Assembly (NCBI GenBank): GCA_029962745.1
Contig: CM057152.1
Location: 25,028,766 to 25,092,765 of the forward strand
Direction: 5' to 3'
From: Echinometra lucunter
Lineage: Eukaryota; Echinodermata; Echinoidea; Camarodonta; Echinometridae
Length of the DNA stretch: 64,000 bases
The notes beneath the pieces are model-generated. The model had not been told where the DNA came from. It made no database searches and saw only the letters and a list, made by a program, of their open reading frames with translations. This document shows positions 12,158-23,639 of the stretch, piece after piece (position 1 is the first letter of the stretch; each line of letters starts with the position of its first letter). The position numbers were made by a program, and so were the translations under genes.

Positions 12158-12178
12158 TGGGGGGGGGGGGGGGAAGGG
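12158..12178. repeat. poly(G) tract at a junction
   Basis: A G-run with one AA interruption, where similarity to the preceding element ends. Confidence 0.9.
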
Positions 12179-13016
12179 GGGTACTCGCGGTGTAAGCAAG
12201 GCTCGACATTAGCGGTGGCCCGGTGGCCCAGGGCCACCAAAATTGGCTCCCAGGCCACCATTATTCAAAAAGTGGTGGCCCGAATCAGGCAACCAGAAAG
12301 TTTTAAGCTAACACGACTCAGGTGCATGATAATTGTACACATTTTAGCTCCTTCCGCAATCCAAATTGCAAATTAGTTTGTTCGCTGTTCATCAGCGACG
12401 ATGCAGTTTGAGTTAGCGCAGGGCTCCACACTAACATTTTTTCCGGTATTCACTGTGTAATTCCTATTGAAAAAATGTGTGGCTTCGTCGAGAGTATTAA
12501 TTTTGTCATGTTCGTCGAATGTACACTTGGAACGAAGAAATATTTCACTTTTCAATTTCTCGTATACACGCCCGAGAGGTCCCTAGTGTACACGAATGTT
12601 AAAATTTCTGCCGACAAAGTTACTCGGCAACATAACTTCAACTTAAGAATTATCCCCAAAATGTGTAATTATGGCTAAAATCACAAATTATTTTTACATT
12701 TAAAAGTTTGAAGGTACGGTGGTGTCAATTCATTACGCTAAAATGCCTAGAATTCACCTCAGATTGTCTTGTTTTTGATCATCACTTAAGACCTACAAAC
12801 TGAGTTTCTAGTCTGACCAAATCGACTTTTGCAATCATTAATGACAACAGCCAAGGCGGGAAACACGTTTATATGCACTGTATGCGGACGTGACTGAAAA
12901 CTACTTTAGGCCAATGCACTATTTTAGCCCTGACGTAACTAGTTATGAATGAAGGAGCTTTAACTCAAGTAATCACGAACGAAAGCTTTACGAAAGTGAG
13001 ATAAGTCTTGACAAGA

Positions 13017-13371
13017 TATTTTTGAAGAAATAAATGAATGAAAAACGAACGACCATTCTTAAAAAAAAAAGAATAAATAAAACATTCTTACTTGCAAGCA
13101 AGAGCTTGTTCCTTTAATAGTGCCCTTCTTACTACGATTTGTGGTGGGAATGAAATCATTCACTTACAGGCCAAGTTCGATTTTGAATCATGAAACGAAA
13201 GTATGAAAAAATATTTTTGAAGAAATAAATGAATGAAAAACTAACGGACATTATGAAAGAAAAAAAACCCATTCATACTTGCAAGCAAGAGCTTGTTCGT
13301 TAGTGCCCTTCTTACTACATTTTGTGGTGGGAATGAAATCATTCAGGCCAAGTTCGATTTCGAATCATGAC
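13017..13371 (+). repeat. Tandem duplication, unit about 185 bp
   Basis: The segment beginning ATTTTTGAAGAAATAAATGA (13019) and ending in the GTTCGATTTTGAATCATGA region recurs from about 13211 to 13371 with moderate divergence and small indels. Confidence 0.75.
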
Positions 13372-14046
13372 TGCATGTTCCGCGCCACGCTTGCGTACGG
13401 TAATCACAATGTCAACGTTGTGAACGTAGATTGAATGAATAGAATTTGTGTACTATGTTGGTACACTTCCGGGTTTTAGCGCTTCAGTGTTTAGCGCCAT
13501 CTTTTGGCGACTGATTTATTTCTGAATAATAAATGACGCGAAAATCATTGGAGAATAGCAAGTAAATTTGGATTACTTTCACTTTATTTGACCTGGATTT
13601 TTGTTCTGTCCTCACAGAAAGAGGTAGGAGGGAATGATTTGAAATTATATCAACTGCACAAGCATACGTTAGGCCCTACCGTTCTTTTAACCTACTTTAT
13701 CGTCGAGTTTTAATGGAAATATTTTGTTGGTTGGGGGTTATTCCACAGGCTGCTAACCGTCAAATATAAATTTCTGAATACCCAAAAATGGGTTTTTAAA
13801 AGGGCCATGTCTATTTTTCAATACGCTTATGATCATGATAAACGACAAAATCACTACACCGCTCGTACATCCACATTATGTACATTGTATGACAATAGGC
13901 ATTATGTATGACAATAGGCATTGTCTAGGCGAGCTGCCGTCCCCGTCAAACATGCTGTTTTACACACACGTGCACACACACAACATGCATCTACACACAA
14001 GAGCTAATGCTACACATCAATGGATAAAACAGAAGACAGTGCGTCC

Positions 14047-14934
14047 TAGGGCTGTTACTGAGCCGCCGAACCGAACGGAAGTTTGCCGAACATGGCACTT
14101 CCGAACAGGACTGAACTGAACCGAACTCAAAGGCCAAGTTCGGAAGTTCGGCAAGTTTGTCATTCAGGAACATTGATTCAGCCCTCGGTGAAGATCTTGT
14201 CCTGAATTCATTATGCTATATAGGCGATACACCTTTGCTTTATTAAAAAATTAATACACACATTTATTGGTGGGATTTCTTTTAATTCATCTTCCAAAAG
14301 TTTTTCATAAATAACAGATTAAAAAACACTTAAAACAGCTTGTGTCCTATTTTTCCTTTGATTCTGATAAATTTCATAATATTTGGCACCATGAATTCTA
14401 GTTGTTTTCCCCCAAAATCATGTTAAAAGCTTTAAAAATATGCCCAAAGATACACACGATTGTAATCGATCGTAATAAGGTTGTAATCGATTAATACTCA
14501 TGATCGATCATAATATTAAATAAATATTTCTAAAAAATTAAAAAATAGAAAAACACTGCTTTATTGATAATTTCTTTTAATATTTTTGTTCCTTTCCTTA
14601 ATTTCGACTTTAAAAAAATTTTCTCTTGTTTTCTATTAATCAGTATATGAAAATTATCTATCCCTTTCATTCAGAAAATAAAATATATAACAAAGAATCA
14701 TGCAATAAATGCAGTAACTATTTTTTGTCATACAAAATATATTTATAAGAAACAGTGACTTCAAAGTGTGGTAAAGATAAAGAGGGTTTTGGTGGTCTTT
14801 TGTTATCGATGCCCACCCTTTTTTTTTTTTTACTGTATTGCCGAACTACGAACCGAACCAAAACTCGGAAATAAAAGTGCCGAACTCTGCTGATCCGAAC
14901 CGAACCCGAACATGGTGCTAAATTTACAGCCCTA
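14047..14934 (+). mobile_element. hAT-like element A, copy 2 (888 bp)
   Basis: Termini are TAGGGCTGTTACTG and, at the right, TTTACAGCCCTA. The flanking octamers GTGCGTCC and CTGCATCC match at 6 of 8 positions. Near both ends are CCGAACCGAAC/GTTCGG-rich subterminal repeats, and the interior has ATCGATTGTAATCGAT-like palindromes. An 8-bp duplication and TAGGGCTG ends fit the hAT superfamily. There is no ORF, so it would depend on a transposase supplied elsewhere. Confidence 0.65.
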
Positions 14935-15526
14935 CTGCATCCTCATTTCCTTACCGCTGAGCATTTTAATCTTTTGGGGAATAACATTTTAGGCACCCAA
15001 CTGGGCGCCCATATTTCTTCCATTTTCATTTAATCTAACAACATTTTATTATAATTATTAAATTTCTTATTTTTTTCTATGTTTTTTCGGGCCACCCAAT
15101 TTCATTCTCGGGCCACCAAGAAAAAAAAGTTAGTGTGGAGCCTTGGTGTAAGGCATACGGGGATGTGTGCTCTAATAGGTCGCTTTTTTGAGAAAAATCC
15201 TTAAACATGGGGTATGGTTTTGAGCTGGAAAATCCTTAAACATGCCCCACTTTTTCAGGTCTGCCAACATCTGTATGTACAAGCGCATAGAGATTCTATA
15301 TATAGTGCAACAAGCCACGGCGAGTGCGCTATTAAATCCGACACCGACTGTGTGTACTGACATTGGACAGTTCGCCTGCGATCGGAAGGATCCATAGCGC
15401 GCTTCATTCAGTGTGTCAGTGATGCCAAATGTTAACTACTTAGAAACCCTACAACTACCTTATCTTGTCTATATAGACTGTTTGTGCTAACATGTACAGT
15501 GTGTGTGTATATATATATATATATAT

Positions 15527-15663
15527 CAGAGTTGGTAGTAGAATGCCATATCGTAGATATGGCATTCTAGCTCTCATAGCTCTCAAAAATGAAAGGCAAA
15601 GTCACACTCTTTCTTTTAAAATCTATGATTTTATTTTTTAATGGCATTCCACTACCAACTCTG
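15527..15663. mobile_element. 137-bp hairpin MITE
   Basis: Inverted termini CAGAGTTGGTAGTAGAATGC and GGCATTCCACTACCAACTCTG bracket a second internal palindrome (AATGCCATATCGTAGATATGGCATT region, 15551-15575). It sits at the end of a (TA)n tract, so the target duplication cannot be read. CAGAG ends are common in hAT elements, but the class is uncertain. Confidence 0.65.
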
Positions 15664-15701
15664 ATTCTTATATTATCTAGATGCCAAGCAGACTAATTTT
15701 C

Positions 15702-15708
<7 letters not shown>

Positions 15709-15768
<60 letters not shown>
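15709..15768. repeat. (TA)n(TG)n compound microsatellite
   Basis: TA units followed by TG units. It gives Tyr-Ile and Thr-His pseudo-ORFs on the minus strand. Confidence 0.9.
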
Positions 15769-15771
<3 letters not shown>

Positions 15772-17668
15772 ACAAACAAAGTACATTGACAAGACAAGGT
15801 GGTGTGTACCATGTGCATGTTGTGCATGATGGCAGTGTATGATTGCGAGACTGAGAAATCACAGGCCCAATTAACCGGCATTAGTCCTCTGAAAACTGAT
15901 TTTGAATGTCAGAAATGACTCCAAATGGATTATGATTGCTATACTTCATGATTCAGGTGAGGGAAAATGTGTTATTTCATGTTTAATTAGTTGATAAAAA
16001 ATCTTGAAGAATCTCTGCTGCATTTCACTTTCCAGCAGGAATGGGAGGCATGCCATTGTTCACCTGCACCAGCGGCCTAGATAACTTTGTAGTGTAGTGG
16101 GTACACTGTGTGCACATCATGAATCGATCTTCATGACCAGGCATTTGTGGTTTATTTTATTACTCTGGAATTTTATTTTGGGGTGTTTGAATTTAGCTGT
16201 GGTTGACTACATATGATCAAAATATTTACGGAATGTGCTGGATGCTGGTCGGGAAGCGTTGTGAACTTCTATTGTTGAAATAGTTACCATGATTACCTGT
16301 ACATGTATTTGAGGAGAGTTTGTGTTTACAAGCTATCTAAAGCCAAAGGTGAGGGGCTGCGCTGGGGATGAGCTGTGAATCAAAAGACCTTTGGGCCCAT
16401 ACTGATATTTGGGGGGGGGGGGGGCTGCACAATGTTCATATCTCCTGTATTGTGTGTTTTGAGTTTAAAATTAAGTTGGATCTTTGGTTTGTTTTATAAG
16501 ATTTTGTCATCAAAGTCCTTTTTTTTTTGTTCTTTTGTTTGAAATACAATTGCCTAAGATATTAAATGTAAATATATCTTGTCAATATTTTATAGAATGT
16601 ACATGTAAATACTGTAGATAAATGATTTTGGCCCTCTAGATAAGAAAACATACAAACTTCATGGGGATTCTGCCCCCTTGCACCGTTGCCCCTGGACCCC
16701 CCTAAGGCGGGCCCGTTGACCCCCGCTGTTAGGATTGCAGCTTTCCACGCAATTCTTGGACTCCTTTTTCTCATTTTGAAATGTTGGCAGCAGCGGTGTA
16801 ACTACGGGGGGCGGGGGGGGGGGGGGGCAAACAAAAATTCCCATCTGTTCGTTCGCTAGCTCGCTACTCCCGCTAGTAAAAGCTAGAAACATGATGATTT
16901 CAGGCACGGCGATCATATTTTCAGTAGCGAGTTAGCAAAGTATCATAATGTTTGAGCAGCAAGGAGGTTCACAAAGTTACCAAATATTCTACTGTATTTT
17001 GCTGATGAATCTATACATGGGGGGGGGGGGGGGGGGGGTGGGAGGCGTCGCTGACTTTGCTCACTTGTAAAAACAGATTGGTTTCGGACGGTGAGCAAGG
17101 TACCTAAAACGGATTCATATTCAGCACACAAGGGATTGAATTGATTTTGTATTTATATTTTGATGACGAAATACCACTTCTACATATGAAAAAAAAGTAT
17201 ATTTTCCTCGCTCTCTGCGTTCGCCTGTTAAATAATTGTTTAATGGTCTTTTTTTAAGCAAACAAATTGGGTGAGTGAGGTGACCAAATGAATAATTCAG
17301 ATGTTTCATAATTATGCTCACAATGTAATTTACTGAGGGGGTTAATGTGTGCTTCTTCGCTCACTTCCCTTGCTCGTAATGGTTAGAGAGATGATGGTTT
17401 CAGAGAGAAAACAATAGACAGGGACGCGCCAAAAATATTGGCAGCGAAGTGACTAGACCAAAAATATATTGGCCTATAGTGGTCCCATAGTGTATTTTGG
17501 TAATAAAATAATCTCTTTTATTGCAAATAAAGTTGTAATTTTCAGCTCGCTCGCTCGCAAAATATAAAAAACATGGTGGTATCTATAGCAAAATGCATCA
17601 TTTCCCCAAAATTTTAAAACACTTCACATCCCTAAAAACCTTGCTTCAAGATTACTGTCGTTACTGGT
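15769..17668. other. Intergenic with several poly(G) runs
   Basis: Poly(G) tracts lie near 16411-16424, 16807-16827 and 17020-17038. CGCTCGCTCGC-like words recur near 16850 and 17545. No supported gene. Confidence 0.45.
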
Positions 17669-17866
17669 TTTTTTTTTTTAACAACACATACACACGTTGA
17701 TATCAATATGCATATAGCACATCACTTTATTTGATAGATGATTAAACAGCAGTGTAGATAAAAATGCCTCGCTCAAGGGCATAAGTGCTGTGCCTGGGAT
17801 CGAACCCACTGGACCTTAGCGTTTCCATTCAAGTGCCTTAAACCACTCGACTTTGGCACCCCTACG
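17669..17866 (-). mobile_element. tRNA-derived SINE
   Basis: On the minus strand the 5' end is tRNA-like. GTGCC and GGCAC can pair as an acceptor stem. An A-box-like GTCGAGTGGTTTAAGG lies at 17836-17851 and a B-box GGTTCGATCCC at 17796-17806. A non-tRNA body follows, ending in an A-run (T-run on the plus strand at about 17669-17680). The pol III boxes plus a body and A-tail define a SINE; the head most resembles a Leu/Ser-type tRNA. Transcription would be by RNA polymerase III, with mobilisation by a LINE. Confidence 0.7.
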
Positions 17867-18506
17867 AAATGTTACTGTTAACATGATAGAAATAACCACA
17901 CACACCTGCACAAACCTTCCACTCGGTGCTGCCATGGCTGTACACTGCATTGGCCCCCAGAAATTTTGAATACTTGACATTTTTTTAAAATAAAGATTGT
18001 TCAAATAAATCCACCAAAAGTGTGCACCAGATCCTTCAATTTCAATTTCTAAAAAGGAAAAACGCCCTCATGACCAGCTTGGTCGCTTTGCTCCCTTGCT
18101 TTTGCATTTCTTTGAAAATTTTACACGCCTTAATTGCTCCCCCCTCCTCGAAAAAATTTCTGTGTACAGCCATGCTCGGTGCCCCCCCCCCAATGCGTTG
18201 ACCCACGGTACTCCACTGGTTGGCAGGCCTGCTTTTTCGATCCTGGCCTAATTAAACATGATTAACTATATTGTCCAGAATAATATTCTCGCCCATATCC
18301 TTGCAAAAGTGAAAATCAGAGGTGCAAAATATTGAAAACATTTTTCCTTGGTTTTTGCTTTCCCAAGGCCTATCGAATTATCACTTATAACGCATATCTT
18401 GGATTCGTTGCCGGCTGCCCCCGGCCCCCTGCTTGAGTGTGTTATATTACCCGAAAAGATTAGTCCTGGTATCCAGTATACGTGCCTGCTTAGTAGCATA
18501 GGGATA
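17867..18506. other. Intergenic, nothing recognised
   Basis: The stretch near 18030-18100 resembles 36420-36490 (CAGCTTGGTCGCTT-like words), so part of it is an unclassified dispersed repeat. Confidence 0.4.
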
Positions 18507-19111
18507 TACAGTGAAACCTGTGTATAAAGACGCCCAAGGGATACAAGAAAAGCGGTCTTTATGAGCGGGTGGTCTTTATGGACAGGTTCCTTTAACCCAT
18601 AGAGGTACAGTGTCACCTTTAGGAGACGCTTTTCAGTATCTGTTGGTCCAGAGTGTTGGGCAGTACATATCATACATGAGCAGAAAGAGAAAAATGCACC
18701 GACAAATTTGAGCCCTTCCCCATCGCTGTATGGTGTGGCGTTCTCGAATTAGAGCAGTTTAAGTGTAACCAATCATTAAACTCTTTAAATTGGCAACGCA
18801 GTGAATAATATGTAATCACTATTTCTGTGTTCAAATTGGCAATTTCTGATTCAATTTTACAATTATATTTCATTATGGTTTATGTTATATCCATATTTAT
18901 TTTCTTCAAGCTATGTAAGCATGGAAAAAAATAATTTGAATTGCCAATTTGAGGACTGAAGATGATTAATTTAAACCTCAAGAAAGCTCTGTACTGTTAT
19001 GGGTTAATACATGTTTCAATGGAAAAAACTATTCAAGGGAAACAAAATTTGTGGTCTTTATAGACAGGTGGTCTTTCTATACAGGTGGTCGCTAAAGCAG
19101 GTTTGACTGTA
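18507..19111. mobile_element. Inverted-repeat element (TACAGTGAAACCTG ends) with nested MITE
   Basis: The left end TACAGTGAAACCTG and the right end CAGGTTTGACTGTA are inverted repeats. Next to them are repeated GGTCTTTATG/GGTGGTCTTT words. A TTAA MITE is inserted at 18592-18595. Without that insert the host element is about 190 bp. A TA target is plausible from the flanks. Confidence 0.6.
18596..19003 (+). mobile_element. 408-bp TTAA MITE, family A
   Basis: Termini CCCATAGAGGTACAG and CTGTACTGTTATGGG lie between TTAA at 18592-18595 and TTAA at 19004-19007. It is related to 8703-9101 and 11979-12157 and has no coding potential. The CC-start termini and TTAA duplication fit piggyBac-type mobilisation. 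Confidence 0.8.
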
Positions 19112-19465
19112 ATATAATAATATCTCTATGGTGTAAAGCGACAGTTCACTCCCTGGACTGCATTGATAATTTGAGAGCGGGCGGGCGTGCTCTGCATAGG
19201 TACAGTTTCATAATTATAACAGTGTACTATACTGTGCGGGCATAATATGCACATGTACATATGTACAGGTTTGTGGGCATCGAGCGCGGTTACAGGGGAT
19301 ATATCGATAGCGCGATAAGCTGTGCGGTGGCGCATGGAGCCGGAGCTGACGAAACCTTAAAGATGGGTCTCTTTTTGGAAGAGAATCCTTAATAATGGGT
19401 AACCTTTTCTGTCAAAATGACCCTTAAAAATGGGTATGGGTTTCAGCCCCGTCCAAACCAAATCT

Positions 19466-19469
<4 letters not shown>

Positions 19470-19503
<34 letters not shown>
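19470..19503. repeat. poly(C)34 tract
   Basis: A homopolymer of 34 C. The sequence after it (19504-19870) is purine-rich with recurring AAGAATAACA words, which produces a Phe/Leu-rich pseudo-ORF on the minus strand. Confidence 0.95.
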
Positions 19504-19946
19504 ACGAGAAGGAATATCATAAGCAAAAATAGAAATAGGATAAAACAAGAATAACAAGGAAAGATAGAAGGGAAAGTAGCATGATAAAACAAAGAATAAT
19601 AGAAGAGATAGAAAATAGGATGAAACAAGGAATAACACAAGGAAAGGTAGAAAGATAGGAAGATAGTTCAGGAAAAAGAAGGAATAACATGAAATATATA
19701 AAAGAAGATTAAACAGTGGAACAAAGAATAACATAAGGAGAGATAACAAATAGGATAAAACAAAGAATAAGAAAGAGGAAATGATATAGGATAAAAAATA
19801 AAGAATAACATAAGGAAGCATAGAAAGGTGAGAAAATAGAAGGAAAAACAATAATTTATAAGGATGATTGATAGAGAAAATGATTAGAACAATAAAACAA
19901 AGAATAACATATTGCCAAAGATGGAAAGAAGGGGAAGGTTATTTAT

Positions 19947-20264
19947 TAGGGCTTAACCGATATGGAATTTTGCTGCTGATCCGATCCCCGAGGTTTTTAC
20001 ATCCGTATCGGCCCGATTCCAATACCGATGCAGCGAAGAGCGCGGCTAAAGGAGAGATGAGTAACACAATAACAAAAATTTAATCCCGTCTGCTACGCCC
20101 GCAATGCAAAACAACTTGGGGTCTTAGTGTGATTGTAACCGCCAAACATTTGTTGCTTGCATTAGTTCCGCATCGGCTCACCATCAAAACATTTACCGAT
20201 TCCGATGTTTAGCCGATGCGGCCATGAATCTGCAGTCTCTGATGCGAATATCGGTCAAGCCCTA
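19947..20264. mobile_element. 318-bp hAT-like MITE
   Basis: Inverted termini TAGGGCTTAACCGATAT and ATATCGGTCAAGCCCTA lie between TTATTTAT (19939-19946) and TTATTTAC (20265-20272), a 7/8 match to an 8-bp target duplication. Internal CCGATGC/GCATCGG motifs form further inverted repeats. No ORF. Confidence 0.8.
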
Positions 20265-20272
20265 TTATTTAC

Positions 20273-21478
20273 TATGAGGTCATATAAACACGTTTAGAAA
20301 TGGTGTTGCTTTAATGCTTCCCCAGAAACCATCTTATTGGAGGAACGAAGATCGTAAATGCACCTTTTTGTGCGTTTATGATCGGGGTTTCAGATCGGCG
20401 TTTAAACAAAAATGAGAAAGGACACAACCGTGTTGTGAACTCAACGTGTTTCAAAAGCCTGATTTTGGCCTGAAAATGGTAAACTAAATGCACCCTTAGT
20501 CTAGTCAAATACTTTGGGTTCTCACATTTCTCAACAATCCTTAACGGGTCTCATCAAGTTCTCTCGAAGAAACATCTTGTAAAATGCTCCAACATTTCAA
20601 AATACAAAATATAGTTTATTTCTGGTTGGTTAGTCTATCCATTGTACTTCATTGCCTTTCCCCCGACACATCCTCGCCATGGATTACGTAACACCCTTCA
20701 GGCTCTCCTAGAGAGCTGGCCATGTAATTGTTTTTCCATATGACTAGCTGTTTAATTGCTATTTCATTGCACAAAATTTGAAACACAGGGCAATAAAGCA
20801 CATAGTTATCTAGAATAGATTATCCCTTGTCTCGAAACTCTAGCAACCGACTGCATTCCCCCTGTCTCATCCGCTCATCCGAGATGACCCTGCTTTTTGT
20901 ACTCAAAGACCTGAAACCAACCATAATTTGGAATGAAAAAGTTTAAGTTAGACGCAAGCGGCGATTTTATTATCCTTCATCTCACGAGACAATCACTAAG
21001 AGGGCCACTTTGCTTGAATTTGAAAATGCTGTTATGTGCCTCCCGCCGCGTGATACGCCAGTACACACAGTACGGTAAGGTGAGTCATACGCACATGCGC
21101 ACTCCTTATGTCTATTCTGTGCAACCGACCCTCGTATGTTTTTCAAACATTGATTCACTTTTTTGATATTTAAAAATACTTCCTGTGGATATTATACTTT
21201 GAAACTTTCAGACTGGTATTTTTACACCATAACCCTTATGTTTATCCCATTTCAAGTAACAAAACAAGATTTTAAAAAAAATCATAACAATGTTAATCAA
21301 CGTCTTTAATGGAATGAAAGGAATATAGGCACAAATCATTTACTGATCTATTTGAAGGCTTTTAAAGTAACGAATTACTGGACATCCGGTGACAATAATG
21401 ACTACAGGTCTACATAAAATGAAATAAAATTAAAAAACATACATTTTAGGGCGGTAGAATCCCGATAGAACGTTTCAC

Positions 21479-21513
<35 letters not shown>

Positions 21514-21659
21514 GTGGAAACGTATGTTAAGGATCTCCGCACCATGCGCTCGTGACGTGAACACCCGAATTGACTCTCCCACCCTTTCCCGCGATATTTG
21601 AATAGGCGTCTTCTCCGCTCGACCTTGAAATTCTTTTTAGAGATACTATACGAAACGCT
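20273..21659. other. Intergenic, probable LINE 5' region at the end
   Basis: No supported gene. A (GT)n tract (about 21479-21502) lies 160 bp before the LINE ORF1 start. The 5' end of the LINE cannot be set from a single copy. Confidence 0.4.
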
Positions 21660-22562
21660 ATGTCTAAGCACGCCGGAGCTTCGGGCGGAGCAAAGAGGAG
21701 GAGGCAGCCATCGGCTGCAGGACCACCCGTAAGTCCTGATGCTCCCTCACTTGAACACATACCGATGTTAGTTGCAATCGAAAAAATGCTAGATGTCAAA
21801 TTAGAAAGAATGGAGGAGAGAATTGGACAAAACGTAAAAGCACTTGAGAAAAAATTCGAGGAACTGGCGGATGCTTTGAACTTACACAGTAAACTAACGG
21901 AAGAACGAAATAAAGAAATGGAGGACAAACTGAGCAAGAAAAGGCATGACAGGGAATTTGAGATAGACCGGCTCCATGCCTACGTTCTCAGAGAAAACAG
22001 CGTGTTGATGGGCCTCCCCGAGGTTGGGGAAAATGAAGACACTGATAAAGTGGTCCGTGACTTCTACAAGAAAATCTTAAAGTTGGAGGATGAGGTAATT
22101 AGTAACATTGAACACCAAAGGATACATAGAGTGAATTCGCCTAACAAACCAAGACCAATTAAAATCAGATTTCTACGATACCAAGATAAAGTGAAGGTGC
22201 ATAGTGCTACTAAAAACCTAAAGGGAACATCCTACTACCTAAGTGATGATCTTCCCAAACGGTTCAGGGAGGAAAGAAAGAAGCAAATAAACAGACTTAA
22301 AGAAGCAAGAGAGGCAGGGAAAGTAGCATTCTTTTCAAGGGCTGAACCCTGGAAATTAATCATTCATGAAAGACGCAGCAATGTAGTGGCAGTAGGAGCT
22401 GAGATTAGGCCTACATCAGAAGCAACAGGAACATCAAGCAGCAACGCAGTTCATGGAGCCAAAGGAGGAGCACCTTGTCCTCGGGCTGGAACAGCGTCAG
22501 GAGCTGCAGAAGCGGCTCTACCAATGATGGTCGAGACTTCAGCTTCAAGAGACAAGCTGTAG
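21660..22562 (+). CDS. LINE ORF1 protein (Tx1/L1-type RNA-binding protein)
   Basis: An intact 300-residue ORF. The N-terminus is basic (KRRRQ at 12-16) and Ala/Ser/Pro-rich. Residues about 35-105 are a heptad-rich, highly charged coiled coil. Residues about 108-158 resemble the RRM-like domain of L1 ORF1p (start RENSVLMGLPE). Residues about 159-225 resemble its C-terminal domain (PIKIRFLRYQDK, then LKGTSYYLSDDLPKRFREER). In L1 elements this protein trimerises through the coiled coil, binds the element RNA and acts as a chaperone in the retrotransposition particle. The Ala/Gly/Thr-rich tail after 245 is not part of the known fold. The start follows an in-frame upstream stop and has a purine at -3. 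It lies upstream of a same-strand EN/RT ORF, but 5.4 kb away, which is unusual. Confidence 0.8.
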   Translation: MSKHAGASGGAKRRRQPSAAGPPVSPDAPSLEHIPMLVAIEKMLDVKLERMEERIGQNVKALEKKFEELADALNLHSKLTEERNKEMEDKLSKKRHDREFEIDRLHAYVLRENSVLMGLPEVGENEDTDKVVRDFYKKILKLEDEVISNIEHQRIHRVNSPNKPRPIKIRFLRYQDKVKVHSATKNLKGTSYYLSDDLPKRFREERKKQINRLKEAREAGKVAFFSRAEPWKLIIHERRSNVVAVGAEIRPTSEATGTSSSNAVHGAKGGAPCPRAGTASGAAEAALPMMVETSASRDKL

Positions 22563-22689
22563 GATTCACAGCAGTCCCTGTGCCAGGGGAGTAGTTTTTT
22601 CAATGCCAGGAGGTGTTCACTTCTCAAGGAATCTATATGTAATTCTCTGCAAAGGAAATTTTTACCAACCCAAAGGATAAATCCTGCTT

Positions 22690-23125
22690 ACAGTATATGG
22701 AATATCCAGATTATTTGAAAATGCAATGTAGAAAGAAGCAATTGAAATGCAGCCAATTTGGAATGTTTTAAGTCAACTATCCAGTTTATTTTGAAATGCA
22801 ATTTAAAAGGAAGCAGTTGAAATTTAGTCAATGTGGAATGTTTCAAGTTCAACTACATGTGCGGTCATTGGAAAAGCAGCCAGCCAATGTTGAATGTTTC
22901 AAGTCGACTTTCCAGTTTATTTTGAAAATGTAATTTAAAAGGAAGCGATTGAAATTTAGTCAATGGGGAATGTTTCAAGTTCAACTACATGTACAGTCAT
23001 TGGAAAAGCAGCCAGCCAATGTTGAATGTTTCAAGTCGACTTTCCAGTTTTATTTTGAAAATGCAATTTAAAAGGAAGCAGTTGACAGGCAGCCAATGAG
23101 GAATATTTCAAGTTCAACTATACAG
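22690..23125 (+). repeat. Tandem repeat, unit about 130 bp
   Basis: Recurring blocks of GCAGCCAATGTTGAATGTTT, CAAGTTCAACTACATGT and TTCCAGTTTATTTTGAAA-type words in the same order, with small indels. Confidence 0.75.
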
Positions 23126-23639
23126 TGATGGAAAAGCATGAAGTCAAACGTTTGGCAGCATTCTTAGTGCCATGAGCTGCATTTACTAGGTTCATTGTAT
23201 AAATGCAGTTCAATGCCGTTTTTATTCAAGGAATCCCTATTTTTTTTTTTTTTTTTCAAAGGAAATTGTATAATGATCTCAAACATATCATAGAGTGAAA
23301 CTGATACAGTCGTATAGTTCAATTTCTACGAGCATGCAGGAAGGGTGAACTTCAGAACTGCAGTGGGAAGATTTTTAGAATAGGCACAGAGAAAAAGCTA
23401 CCTTTTTTTTTCTTTCTTTTTTTTATTTATCTAGTTCATTTGTTTTGCTAACTGTTTGGAATATAGAACACTAATAATACTGGAGCTTTAAGTTGCAATA
23501 ATGAAGGTATGAAGAAAGTACTTCATACTACAGTGATAAAAAGAGAATGTAGCTTTGGTTTTTGTTTGTTTGTGTTTTTTTTCTTTTTTTTTTTAGATTA
23601 TGGTGCTGATACAGTGTTGTTAATACATACAAGTAGTTG

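Larger units (their letters stand above)
12198..15148. mobile_element. hAT-like element B with nested insertion
   Basis: The left end reads AAGGCTCGACATTAGCGG and the right end, in reverse complement, reads AAGGCTCCACACTAACTT. Both are followed inward by GTGGCCCG words. The flanks carry GTGTAAGC and GTGTAAGG, a 7/8 match expected of the 8-bp duplication of hAT elements. A second copy of the end (GGGCTCCACACTAACA) occurs internally at about 12422, so this may be two overlapping insertions. There is no transposase ORF. It contains a tandem duplication (13017-13371) and hAT-like element A copy 2. Confidence 0.55.

Noticed and set aside
17795..17866. Functional tRNA gene
   Set aside because: Pol III boxes are present but the fold is imperfect and a SINE body with an A-tail follows.
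19357..19851. 164-codon minus-strand frame, Phe/Leu/Ser-rich with a Gly run
   Set aside because: It derives from a purine-rich simple sequence (AAGAATAACA-like words) and poly(C); it resembles a membrane protein only by composition.
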